From contig RHKK01000003.1 in the NCBI GenBank assembly GCA_008363075.1, positions 1 to 64,000 on the forward strand: a stretch of 64,000 nucleotides of DNA, written 5' to 3'. The notes beneath the pieces are model-generated. The model saw only the letters and a list, made by a program, of their open reading frames with translations. It was not told the DNA's origin and did no database searches. A program made the position numbers and the translations under genes. This DNA comes from Candidatus Uhrbacteria bacterium (GTDB taxonomy: Bacteria; Patescibacteriota; Patescibacteriia; 2-12-FULL-60-25). Positions 7,900 through 16,169 of this stretch are shown piece after piece. Position 1 is the first letter of the stretch. Each line of letters starts with the position of its first letter.

Positions 7900-10563
7900 T
7901 CAAACGGCTTCCATCTCTTCCCAATTCTCTCCCGTCTTCACATCGACAACGATCGGCACGGCGAGCTTCTCGACGCATTGCATCACGTCGCGTACAAATT
8001 CGGCAACGGCTTGTACTTTATTATTTGGCACTTCGAACAGCAGTTCGTCATGCACCTGCAGGAGCATTTTCGCGTCGGCACATATCGCCGGTAGCTTCTC
8101 GTGAATCGCGATCATGGCAAGTTTCATGAGATCCGCGTCCGTCCCTTGCACGGGCATATTGATCGCCATGCGTTCGGCCTGTGCGCGCACCTGCGCGAGT
8201 TGCGAATGGATTTCCGGCAGATAGCGTCTGCGTCCGAACAGCGTCTCGACATAGCCGAGCGAATGGGCGAGCGCCTTGGTCTGATCCATGTACTCCTTCA
8301 CGCCGCGATACACCTCAAAGTAACGGCGGATGAACTCCTTGGCTTCCGAAAATGAAATCCCCGCCACTTGCGCCAATCCCTGCGCTCCTTGGCCGAAAAT
8401 CAGCCCGAAGTTAATCGCTTTCGCGATTCGCCTCTGTTCTTTTGTTACCGCTTTCAACGGCACCTCCCAAATCTTGGCCGCCGTGGCCGTATGGATGTCT
8501 TCACCACGCTTGAATGCGTCGAGCATGTTCTGATCTTTTGCTAACAATGCGACAATTCTTAGCTCGATCTGTGAATAATCGCAGGAAAGTAGCTTGTAGC
8601 CCCGCTTGGCGATAAAAGCCCGGCGGATCTTGCGCCCAAGCTCGGTCCGGATGGGAATATTCTGTAAATTTGGCTCGGTTGAGGACAATCTTCCGGTGGC
8701 CGTCACTGCCTGATTGAACGTCGTGTGCACCCGTCCCGTCTTGTCCGCAAGATCGGGAAGTACGTCGACGTAGGTCGAGAGAAGTTTTGAGACTTCGCGA
8801 TACTCTTCGATCATCTCGATGATCGGGTGCGTGCCGCGCAATTTTTCGAGTTCGGGCGCCGCGGTCGAGTATCCTTTTTTGCCGCGCTTGACGCCTTTGG
8901 TCGGCAGGCCGAGATGCGAGAATAGAATATCGGCGAGTTGCGTCGGCGAGGCGGGATTGAATTCCTTGCCGACGGTCTTGCGCATCTTCTCCTCGATCTT
9001 CACTTTTGCCGCCGACATCTGTTTCGACAATGACTTGAGATACGCCCTGTCGATGAGGATACCTTCGCGCTCCATGTCACGCAGCACCTGAACGAGCGGC
9101 AACTCGAACCGCTCGAAGACATGCTCGAGCGACTCCTCGCGCAACTTCGCACGCAGCGGACGTACGAGCGAGCATACCGTCTCCGCGACGCTCGTAGGCG
9201 GTGCATCCGACTCCAGTTGTACGCCGAGATGGGTGGCCGCGAGCGCGTCGAGATCGTGGTTACGTTCTCCCGCGCCAAGGAGATACGCCGCGAGCATCGT
9301 ATCGAAATTCCATCGCCCGACAACGAGCCCGTACGCCTCGAGTTTGCGCAATTCCGACTTCGCGTCATGCGCGACGAACGGCACATCCTCATCTGCAAGA
9401 AACTCTCGAATCACGGACGTGTTCGCAAGATCGGCCGCGACGTGAAACGCCTTGTGATTTCCGGCGAAAACAAGCCCGGAGCCGGTGTCTACAAAAAGTG
9501 ATCGTTGCGGATGCTCCGGCACGAACACCGCCACGGCGTCGGACCTCTTCAGGTCCTTGAGCGCCTCCCCGAGTTCTGATGACTTGGTCAGTCTCTTTTC
9601 TTCGAACGTGTCCGCGCTGTGCAAAGCGGGCGGGAGCGCTTTGCGATCTTTTTTCGACGGAGTTCGCGTCGACACGACGGTCTTCGTTTCCTGTTTCTCG
9701 CCGTTCATACGTGCGACAAGTGAACGAAACCCCATCCGATGGAGGAAGGTGAGGAACGCCTCGCGATCGCGCGGGAACGTCGTCTTCTTCGGCGTCCATT
9801 TCACCGGCGCGTTCGTGACGATCTTCACGAGTTTCACGATGAAAGGAAGCTCCGCTTCCGCGGAGAGCAATTTTTGTCTCGTCGACGGCGTAAGTTCGGA
9901 AGACGGGTCATGCGCCGCCTGCAAAATCTTATTCAGTGTTCCATATTTTAATAAAAGTTCCTTCGCGCCTTTTTCACCGATGCCCTTGATGCCGGGAATG
10001 TTGTCGGACGGGTCGCCGCGCATGGCCTTGTATTCCAAAAACTGTTGCGTCGTCAGTCCGTATTCCTCCTTGAGCGTCCACTCGTCATAGAGCTTCGTAT
10101 CCGTCACGCCTTTGAGAAAGGCCATCACGCGTACGCCCGGCTCGAGCAATTGCAGCGCATCGCGGTCGCCCGTCACGATCACGACTTCCCAACCGGATTT
10201 TTTTGCTTTTTTTGCCAAGGTTCCGATCAAATCGTCGGCCTCATACCCGTCGACGGCCAGTGAATCGATGCCGAGAGCTTCAAATCCCTCCTTGACCCAT
10301 GGAATTTGCGCATACAATTCGTCCTCTTTCGTCTTCCGTTGGGCTTTGTACGCCTCGTACGCGTCGTGCCGGAAGGTCGCGGCTTCCGTGTCCCAGCAGG
10401 CGACGAACGCGTCCGGTTTTTCGCGTTCGATCAGCTTCAAAACCGACATGAGCATGCCGTACACGCAGTTGACGACCAATCCCTCGGGATTGGTGAGCGG
10501 CCGGATGGCATGCCATGTCCGGTGAAGCAGGGAATTGGCGTCGAGGATGAAAAGGCGCTTCAT
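7900..10563 (-). CDS. polA: DNA polymerase I
   Basis: 887 residues. The 5'-3' exonuclease domain is complete (LFILDANSLLHR, GYEADDLIGTLAKK, VTGDRDALQLL, GDPSDNIPGIKGIGEKGA). The middle 3'-5' exonuclease domain has lost the first acidic pair: where E. coli has a DxE motif this protein reads SDAVAVFVPEHP, so proofreading is probably absent. The polymerase domain is intact: motif A DYSQIELRIVALLAKD, motif B KAINFGLIFGQGAQGLAQ, motif C LLQVHDELLFEVP. In motif B the Phe equivalent to F762 is kept and the Tyr equivalent to Y766 is Phe. PolA fills gaps and removes RNA primers. It is followed by holA. Confidence 0.97.
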   Translation of the reverse strand: MKRLFILDANSLLHRTWHAIRPLTNPEGLVVNCVYGMLMSVLKLIEREKPDAFVACWDTEAATFRHDAYEAYKAQRKTKEDELYAQIPWVKEGFEALGIDSLAVDGYEADDLIGTLAKKAKKSGWEVVIVTGDRDALQLLEPGVRVMAFLKGVTDTKLYDEWTLKEEYGLTTQQFLEYKAMRGDPSDNIPGIKGIGEKGAKELLLKYGTLNKILQAAHDPSSELTPSTRQKLLSAEAELPFIVKLVKIVTNAPVKWTPKKTTFPRDREAFLTFLHRMGFRSLVARMNGEKQETKTVVSTRTPSKKDRKALPPALHSADTFEEKRLTKSSELGEALKDLKRSDAVAVFVPEHPQRSLFVDTGSGLVFAGNHKAFHVAADLANTSVIREFLADEDVPFVAHDAKSELRKLEAYGLVVGRWNFDTMLAAYLLGAGERNHDLDALAATHLGVQLESDAPPTSVAETVCSLVRPLRAKLREESLEHVFERFELPLVQVLRDMEREGILIDRAYLKSLSKQMSAAKVKIEEKMRKTVGKEFNPASPTQLADILFSHLGLPTKGVKRGKKGYSTAAPELEKLRGTHPIIEMIEEYREVSKLLSTYVDVLPDLADKTGRVHTTFNQAVTATGRLSSTEPNLQNIPIRTELGRKIRRAFIAKRGYKLLSCDYSQIELRIVALLAKDQNMLDAFKRGEDIHTATAAKIWEVPLKAVTKEQRRIAKAINFGLIFGQGAQGLAQVAGISFSEAKEFIRRYFEVYRGVKEYMDQTKALAHSLGYVETLFGRRRYLPEIHSQLAQVRAQAERMAINMPVQGTDADLMKLAMIAIHEKLPAICADAKMLLQVHDELLFEVPNNKVQAVAEFVRDVMQCVEKLAVPIVVDVKTGENWEEMEAV

Positions 10564-10622
10564 GGCGACATGCTCTCACGGACATGAACGATGGGCAATG
10601 AGTCATGAACGACGAGCGATAC

Positions 10623-10648
10623 GAAAAAGCCCGGAAAGGAATCCGGGC
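10623..10648 (-). terminator. Terminator of the 10664-11575 gene
   Basis: Read leftward: GCCCGGA-TTCCTT-TCCGGGC followed by TTTTT, 16 bases past the stop codon. Confidence 0.85.
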
Positions 10649-10663
10649 GGAGGGGTGCGGGAA

Positions 10664-11575
10664 TCAGAGATTCCCGGCGTTGACGAAGTAGGCGTACAGC
10701 TGCTGCACGCGGCACTGCGTGAGCGGGAGGCGATGCAGCGCATACCCGTGCGCCCCGGCCTCTTGCAGGAGAAGCGCGTTCGGGATCGTGCCTTCCTCCT
10801 TGCGGATCGCTCGCTCGCGCCAGTCCGGCCCGAGCACCGGATAGTCCGCGCGGAAAGGATCGCTCCAGCGGGGGATCGGGCCGTCGTCGGTCTCCTCGAT
10901 CGTGAGCAGGCGATGCGTCTCGAAACCGCGCGCGTCGGCGAGCCGGATCACGGCCTGCGTCGCGGCAGGGCGCCCGTCGTCGAAGACGACGCGCACGAAG
11001 CGCGACGCGTCCACGAACGTCGCGGCATCGCCCGGCGGGGCGGCGAGCGGGACCCAGGACGCGGCGCGATCCGCCACGGAAATCGTGGCATGACACAGCT
11101 GGTGCTTGAAGGAGCGGTCGGTCGGGGTGGAGCGGAAGGCGAACACGCGTCGGCGCTCCTCGTCCATGCCGATGACGTGGTATCCGTCCTCGCCCGGCGG
11201 TCCGAGGTCGGCCCACCTCTTGCCCGACGAAACGAGACTGCGCGCGCACGGCCCGACGAGGCGGCGCTGGTAGGAGCGCCGCCCGGGAAACTCGCGCATC
11301 GAGCGACACGCGTCAACGAGCTCCCCCAGGTCGGCCGGGCGGTTGAGGAACCCGGCGAGCGCGTCGCTTCCCGAAAGGAAGACGACATTGCCGAGCTGGA
11401 GACAGAGGCTCACGACCGCCTCGTCGGGCGAGACGTCGAAAAGCTGCGGTCGGCCGAGGTCCTGCGCGCGCAGTCGCTCGACGCGGATGCGCGTCCGTTT
11501 CCCGTCGGGCCGAAGGCGCACGAGCGCAATCGGATCGCCGGATGCATCCATCTCGTCTTCGATACGTACTTCCAT
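10664..11575 (-). CDS. Unrecognised 303-residue protein
   Basis: I do not recognise the family. The start is fixed by GGAGG five bases before the ATG at 11575; a longer frame exists but contains no ribosome site. The protein is acidic to neutral, without signal peptide or transmembrane segments, and rich in Arg, Asp and Pro; cysteines are scattered (VVSLCLQLGN, VDACRSMREF, FKHQLCHATI, LTQCRVQQL) with no obvious metal-binding spacing. It has its own promoter and terminator, so it is a one-gene unit between polA and tRNA-Cys. Its style (strong Shine-Dalgarno, no family) matches the genes of the 34-40 kb island. Confidence 0.6.
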   Translation of the reverse strand: MEVRIEDEMDASGDPIALVRLRPDGKRTRIRVERLRAQDLGRPQLFDVSPDEAVVSLCLQLGNVVFLSGSDALAGFLNRPADLGELVDACRSMREFPGRRSYQRRLVGPCARSLVSSGKRWADLGPPGEDGYHVIGMDEERRRVFAFRSTPTDRSFKHQLCHATISVADRAASWVPLAAPPGDAATFVDASRFVRVVFDDGRPAATQAVIRLADARGFETHRLLTIEETDDGPIPRWSDPFRADYPVLGPDWRERAIRKEEGTIPNALLLQEAGAHGYALHRLPLTQCRVQQLYAYFVNAGNL

Positions 11576-11630
11576 GCGTTCCTCCCTGTTCGAAGTATGG
11601 ATCCCCATCGGATCATCGATAGGGGGTGGC

Positions 11631-11659
11631 ATGCTACCCTCGATCGAGATGGCCGTCAA
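11631..11659 (-). promoter_or_regulatory. Promoter of the 10664-11575 gene
   Basis: Read leftward: TTGACG, 17 bases, TAGCAT; leader of about 50 bases carrying GGAGG. Confidence 0.6.
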
Positions 11660-11794
11660 GGGTAGCGTCAGCCGGCTTGATTCCTCCGTTGTGATCGGCT
11701 ACGATCCGCCTCGCAAGGCATGGTATGGCCTACGGCCATCCCCGTCTCGTCTCTCGGAATCAGGCAAGCAAGCTTGCCCGTTCTCTCGCTCCTC

Positions 11795-11869
<75 letters not shown>

Positions 11870-11876
11870 AGAGATG

Positions 11877-11902
11877 CACCGCTCGCAAGGCGGTGTTTTC
11901 TT
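11877..11902 (+). terminator. tRNA-Cys terminator
   Basis: CACCGC-TCGCAAG-GCGGTG then TTTTCTT, eight bases after the tRNA. Confidence 0.8.
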
Positions 11903-11917
11903 GTTGGTTGAGCGCAG

Positions 11918-11940
11918 AATCGAACGCGCGCATAGGGGTT
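11918..11940 (-). repeat. Inverted partial copy of tRNA-Cys
   Basis: AATCGAACgCGCGCATAGGGGTT is the reverse complement of tRNA-Cys bases 11831-11853 (anticodon 3' stem through T-loop) with one mismatch. With a small gap the match extends toward 11908 (TGAGCG). It may be a remnant of integration or rearrangement at the tRNA gene. Confidence 0.7.
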
Positions 11941-12108
11941 ATTTGAGCGGCGTTCGCCGCGGGCGTCGCGTCGGTGACCACATGGTGACCATGATGCAAT
12001 ACTATTGACAAATCGACCATTTTATGGTTCGATGTCTCCTTCGATCGAGAGGTATGTATACTGATGAATCGATCGTCGCATTTTTTTCACCAAAAGGGAG
12101 AAGCGAAC

Positions 12109-12552
12109 ATGAAGAACGTCGTGATCCAACGACATGTAGAGAACTTGTGGGACATCAAAGATAGTGTCGCCGGACTGAACGCGACGCGTGCCGAAAGCAT
12201 CTTCTACACATCCGACCCGGAAGAAGCGCTGAAGGCCGTCGAGAACGCCGGCCCGGCACTCGTCATCTCCGGCCTGGTGCTTGACTCGAGCGACCGCTCA
12301 AGGCCTCCGCTGTGGGATGGAACCGATCTGGCACGAGAAATCAAGAGCGCGAACCCCGAAGCCCTCTTCTTCATCTACAGCATCTTCAGCAACAGCGCAC
12401 GCAGGAATGAGGCGGTCGACGGTTTCATCCTGAAGCCATCCGGGATATCCCACACCGGAGATCACTCGACCCTCGTGGAGATTCTCGTGAGCGACCTCGA
12501 AAACGCCACGACCGAGACCCTGCGAGCCGCGTTCCCCGCCATCACTCCCTGA
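12109..12552 (+). CDS. Receiver-like protein lacking the phosphoacceptor aspartate
   Basis: 147 residues. The fold order of a CheY-like receiver can be followed: strand ALVISGLVLDS, loop and helix WDGTDLAREIKSANPE, strand ALFFIYSIF, then GFILKPSG with the conserved lysine-proline. The position normally holding the phosphorylated Asp (LLDL in CheY) reads ISGL, so it is probably not switched by phosphorylation. The start at 12109 follows AAAGGGAGAAGCGAAC, a good ribosome site; an upstream ATG at 12064 lacks one. No output domain is present, so it probably acts by protein contact. It stands alone behind tRNA-Cys with its own terminator. Confidence 0.65.
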   Translation: MKNVVIQRHVENLWDIKDSVAGLNATRAESIFYTSDPEEALKAVENAGPALVISGLVLDSSDRSRPPLWDGTDLAREIKSANPEALFFIYSIFSNSARRNEAVDGFILKPSGISHTGDHSTLVEILVSDLENATTETLRAAFPAITP

Positions 12553-12573
12553 CTCTGTGATGCATCACGTCCG

Positions 12574-12600
12574 GCCTCGTGTAAAATCACGGGGCTTTTT
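12574..12600 (+). terminator. Terminator of the receiver-like gene
   Basis: CCTCGTG-taaaat-CACGGGG followed by CTTTTT (one G:T pair in the stem). Confidence 0.75.
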
Positions 12601-12628
12601 AAAAACTCCGGCGGATGCCGGAGTTTTT
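12601..12628. terminator. Bidirectional terminator
   Basis: AAAAACTCCGGC-ggat-GCCGGAGTTTTT, a perfect 12-bp stem. It serves the leftward 3D-domain gene and backs up the rightward terminator. Confidence 0.88.
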
Positions 12629-12637
12629 AGATTCTCA

Positions 12638-13252
12638 TTATTTGAGAGCGATCTCCTTCACGCGGCGTTTGGCAAGCCGCTCTTGCTTGATCTTTTCCGC
12701 ACGGGCGGCCCACTGCGTCTTGTTATCACCCCAGTCCACGACTTCGACCGGGATGCGACGCTTCACGCCGTACTGTTTGGCTTTCGTAAGATCGTTGGAC
12801 CACACGTCGATGCGGTAGGAGTAGCGGGCGTTCATACGGTCATGCACCGTGAAGATGCGGTCGCCGAACACGGTCGGAAGACGTACCTTGGTGCCGAACG
12901 GGAGCACGTTCGTGGCAACGATGCCGTCGCGCACGTCCGAACCGTCGGCCGTCACGAACGGGTCGGCGTCGGTTTCCTGCGGGCGCGACGTGTACGACGT
13001 CGAATCCATGTAGATCGTCTTCAGTGCGGTCGGACGCGCCTCCTTCTCGGTCGCGACGGCCTCGTCCGCATTCACGATCGCACCCGTGTCAGCGCGGATC
13101 GCGAACACCGTTCCCCAACCGGGATTCGGCATGGCCGCATCGGCGGCGGCAACCTGCACCTGTAACGCGGATACGCCAACGGACGCGACCATGATGCCGG
13201 CCACGGCCTTGCGGATATAGCGAACCATGCACGTATTGACGTAGAATGGCAT
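12638..13252 (-). CDS. Exported 3D-domain protein (RlpA/YabE-type double-psi barrel)
   Basis: 204 residues. A signal peptide lies in the first ~40 residues (AVAGIMVASVGVSALQVQVAAADA). Residues ~80-175 show a 3D domain: YMDSTSYTSRPQETD, then PFGTKVRLP and FTVHDRMNARYSYRIDVW, with the conserved aspartates of a peptidoglycan-remodelling double-psi barrel. The C-terminus is basic. By family it should act on or bind the cell wall. The start at 13252 places the ATG about 27 bases downstream of a near-consensus promoter; an in-frame ATG at 13228 is an alternative. It is divergent from the penicillin-binding protein gene. Confidence 0.75.
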   Translation of the reverse strand: MPFYVNTCMVRYIRKAVAGIMVASVGVSALQVQVAAADAAMPNPGWGTVFAIRADTGAIVNADEAVATEKEARPTALKTIYMDSTSYTSRPQETDADPFVTADGSDVRDGIVATNVLPFGTKVRLPTVFGDRIFTVHDRMNARYSYRIDVWSNDLTKAKQYGVKRRIPVEVVDWGDNKTQWAARAEKIKQERLAKRRVKEIALK

Positions 13253-13279
13253 AGTTGAGAGCTTGATTTTTAACGCAGG

Positions 13280-13308
13280 ATCATAGCATAGTGAAGGGCT
13301 TTTGTCAA
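13280..13308 (-). promoter_or_regulatory. Promoter of the 3D-domain gene
   Basis: Read leftward: TTGACA, 17 bases, TATGAT. The -35 box overlaps the first codons of the extended PBP frame. Confidence 0.82.
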
Positions 13309-13316
13309 CGATCTAC

Positions 13317-16142
13317 ATGAAGAATTTAGCTAGAATTAGCAAAAAATATTGGAAGCTTGCCCAACCTTGGCTTAAAATAGCCGGGCTGGCCGCTTTGGCG
13401 CTGGGTGTCGTGGGGTTCTTTGCTTTTACCCTCTACGCCGCGTGGGTGAGCCGCGATCTCCCGGATCCGAACGAACTGTTGTCGCGCAGCGTCCCGCAAA
13501 GTACCAAGATCTTTGATCGGACGGGCCAGCGTCTGCTCTACGAGATCCATGGCGACGAAAAACGGACCCTGGTGCAAATTGGGGACATCCCGGATTACGT
13601 GAAGCACGCGACGATCGCCATCGAAGATCGTCAGTTCTACGAACACCATGGCGTGTACTGGCGTGGGCTGTTCCGCGCCGTCGTGATGAGCGTCGTGCGC
13701 GGACAGCGCATCCAAGGCACCTCAACGCTCACGCAGCAATTCGTGAAGAACGCCGTACTCACCAACGAGCGCAGCCTTGATCGCAAGTTGCGCGAGTTCA
13801 TCCTGGCGTTGCAGATCGAGCGCAAGTATTCGAAGGATCAGATCCTCCAACTGTATCTGAACGAAATCCCGTACGGATCGACGATCTATGGCGTCGAAGC
13901 GGCGGCGCAAACGTATTTCGGCAAACCCGCGAAGGAGCTCACGATCGACGAGTCCGCGCTGCTCGCCTCCATTCCGCAACGTCCGTCCTTCTATTCGCCC
14001 TACAGTACTTCCGGCGCGGCCGAGGAGTTCAAGACGCTGATCGGCCGGCAGCATTACACCATCGATCGCATGGCGGCGGATGGATACATCACCAAGGAGG
14101 AAGCGGAGAACGCAAAACAGGTGGACACGCTCTCCAAGGTGAAGCCGCGGACGCTCGGCGATATCCGTGCACCGCATTTCGTCATGCACGTCCGCGAGCA
14201 ACTCGAGGCGAAATACGGGGAAAAGACCGTCGGTGAGGGCGGGCTGCATGTGATCACGACGCTGGACCTGGACAAGCAGGGCATGGCGGAAGAGGAGGTG
14301 ACGAAGGGCGTCGAGGCCCGCGGCGAACGATATGGGTTCGGGAATGCCGCGCTCGTGTCCCTGGATCCCAAAACCGGCCAGGTACTGGCCATGGTGGGCT
14401 CGAAAGATTTTTTCGACAAGGACATCGACGGACAGGTGAACGTGACGCTGAGTCAGCGCCAACCCGGTTCAAGCTTCAAGCCCATCGTCTATGCCGCGGC
14501 ATTCGCGCGCGGATATTTGCCGGAGACGCAGCTATGGGACGTGAACACGACGTTCAAGACGGACACGCAGAACTACGAACCCAAGAACTACGACCTCAGG
14601 GAGCGTGGTCCCGTGAACCTGCGCCAAGCGTTGCAAGGCTCGCTCAACATCCCGGCCGTGAAACTCCTGTACCTTGTCGGACTCGGCCCGATCATCGATT
14701 TCGCCGAGGAGCTCGGATACTCGACCTTCCGGGACCGAAGCCGTTTCGGACTCTCGCTCGTGCTGGGCGGAGGCGAGGTGTTGCCGATCGAACACGCGGC
14801 GGCTTACGCCGTATTTGCGCGCGAAGGCGAATACCGAACTCCGGCGGTCATCTTGAAGGTCACGGACGCGCAGGGCCGCACATTGGAGGAGTGGAAGGAG
14901 CCGGAGCCGAAACGCGTGATGGATGCGCAGACGGCGCGCATCGTAAACAACGTCTTGTCGGACAATGACGCGCGCGCTTACGTCTTCGGCCGCGGCAACA
15001 GCCTGACATTGCCCGGCCGGCCCGTCGCGGCAAAAACCGGGACGACGAACAATTACAAGGACGCCTGGACGGCCGGATATACGCCCAATCTTGTCGCCGT
15101 CGTATGGGTCGGGAACAGCAAGGGCCAGGAGATGAAGCGCGGCGCCGACGGATCTATCGTCGCCGCCCCTATCTGGCAGGCGTACATGCGCCGTGCGCTC
15201 GAGGGCGTCGACACCGAGCCCTTCACGCCGCCCGCGCCCGCGCAAACGACGAAGCCCGCCTTACTCGGCAAGGCGCTTGAGGAGAAGGTACTCGTAAACA
15301 AGATCACGGGAAAACGCGCGACCGAGCTCACGCCGCCTGAATTCGTCGAGGAACGCGTCAACCGGATCGCGCACTCCATCCTGTGGTTCGTCGATAAGAA
15401 CGATCCGACAGGTCCGCCCCCGACGAATCCGGCCAATGATCCGCAATTCGCCAACTGGGAGTCGGCCGTCCGCGCCTGGGTGGAGAAGACGCAATGGAAT
15501 GCGACGAGCACGATCCCGCTCGAATATGACGACGTCTTCACCGAGGCGAACCGCCCCAAGGTGACGGTGCTTGCCCCGCCGGAGAACGGCTCGCTGACGT
15601 CCCGCATTCTTCGGGTCACCGCGCTCGTGAGTGCGACGCGGCCCGTCGTACGCGTCGAGGCGTATCTCGACGGCGTTCCGGTGGGCTCCACCGATTCCGC
15701 GCCGTGGGACTTCGATATCCGCATCCCGAATCGCATCGGCAAAGGGTTCCGTACGCTCACGGTACGCGCCTTTGACGACATTGGGCTGCCCGGCGAAGCG
15801 TCGGTGACCGTGAACGTGCTCGCGGATCCGGATCCGACCGTCTCCGGCATTACGATCCTCTCCCCGCAAAACGACGATACCTGGTCGCGTGCGACGTTCC
15901 CGAAAAAAATCCAGGCGAATCTCGACGAACCAAGTCTCTATGAACGCGTGGACGTCGCCCTGCTCGGCCCCGACGGCGTGCGCCGACTCGTCGGCAACAT
16001 GCTCGATCCGGAAGACCCTCTCTTCGAAGTGACCCTCCCCGCCGGCCCGCCCGTGGGGCGTCACACGATCGTCGTAGAAGCCACGCGGCGCGGAACCGGT
16101 CAGCTCGATCGCGCCGAGATCTTCGTCACCGTGACGGAGTAA
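13317..16142 (+). CDS. Class A penicillin-binding protein (transglycosylase/transpeptidase)
   Basis: 941 residues from the ATG at 13317 (a TTG at 13302 would add five). One transmembrane helix lies near residues 20-45. The GT51 glycosyltransferase domain has the catalytic Glu in AIEDRQFYEHHG (Glu103) and GTSTLTQQF. The transpeptidase has SSFK (Ser385, Lys388), SLN and KTGTT (Lys573). After the catalytic core the protein continues ~300 residues with Ig-like, bacterial surface-type modules (PENGSLTSRILRVTALVSA, GITILSPQNDDTW), longer than a minimal PBP1a. It polymerises and cross-links peptidoglycan at the membrane. No ribosome site is visible. Confidence 0.95.
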   Translation: MKNLARISKKYWKLAQPWLKIAGLAALALGVVGFFAFTLYAAWVSRDLPDPNELLSRSVPQSTKIFDRTGQRLLYEIHGDEKRTLVQIGDIPDYVKHATIAIEDRQFYEHHGVYWRGLFRAVVMSVVRGQRIQGTSTLTQQFVKNAVLTNERSLDRKLREFILALQIERKYSKDQILQLYLNEIPYGSTIYGVEAAAQTYFGKPAKELTIDESALLASIPQRPSFYSPYSTSGAAEEFKTLIGRQHYTIDRMAADGYITKEEAENAKQVDTLSKVKPRTLGDIRAPHFVMHVREQLEAKYGEKTVGEGGLHVITTLDLDKQGMAEEEVTKGVEARGERYGFGNAALVSLDPKTGQVLAMVGSKDFFDKDIDGQVNVTLSQRQPGSSFKPIVYAAAFARGYLPETQLWDVNTTFKTDTQNYEPKNYDLRERGPVNLRQALQGSLNIPAVKLLYLVGLGPIIDFAEELGYSTFRDRSRFGLSLVLGGGEVLPIEHAAAYAVFAREGEYRTPAVILKVTDAQGRTLEEWKEPEPKRVMDAQTARIVNNVLSDNDARAYVFGRGNSLTLPGRPVAAKTGTTNNYKDAWTAGYTPNLVAVVWVGNSKGQEMKRGADGSIVAAPIWQAYMRRALEGVDTEPFTPPAPAQTTKPALLGKALEEKVLVNKITGKRATELTPPEFVEERVNRIAHSILWFVDKNDPTGPPPTNPANDPQFANWESAVRAWVEKTQWNATSTIPLEYDDVFTEANRPKVTVLAPPENGSLTSRILRVTALVSATRPVVRVEAYLDGVPVGSTDSAPWDFDIRIPNRIGKGFRTLTVRAFDDIGLPGEASVTVNVLADPDPTVSGITILSPQNDDTWSRATFPKKIQANLDEPSLYERVDVALLGPDGVRRLVGNMLDPEDPLFEVTLPAGPPVGRHTIVVEATRRGTGQLDRAEIFVTVTE

Positions 16143-16162
16143 AAAAACGGGCCGAGCCCGAG
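16141..16162 (-). terminator. Terminator of the radical SAM gene
   Basis: Read leftward: CGGGC-TCG-GCCCG followed by TTTTTTT, eight bases beyond the stop. Confidence 0.8.
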
Positions 16163-16169
16163 GGAAAGA

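Noticed and set aside
10535-11665. Rightward 376-codon frame opposite the 10664 gene
   Set aside because: No ribosome site or promoter in that direction; the leftward frame has promoter, GGAGG and terminator.
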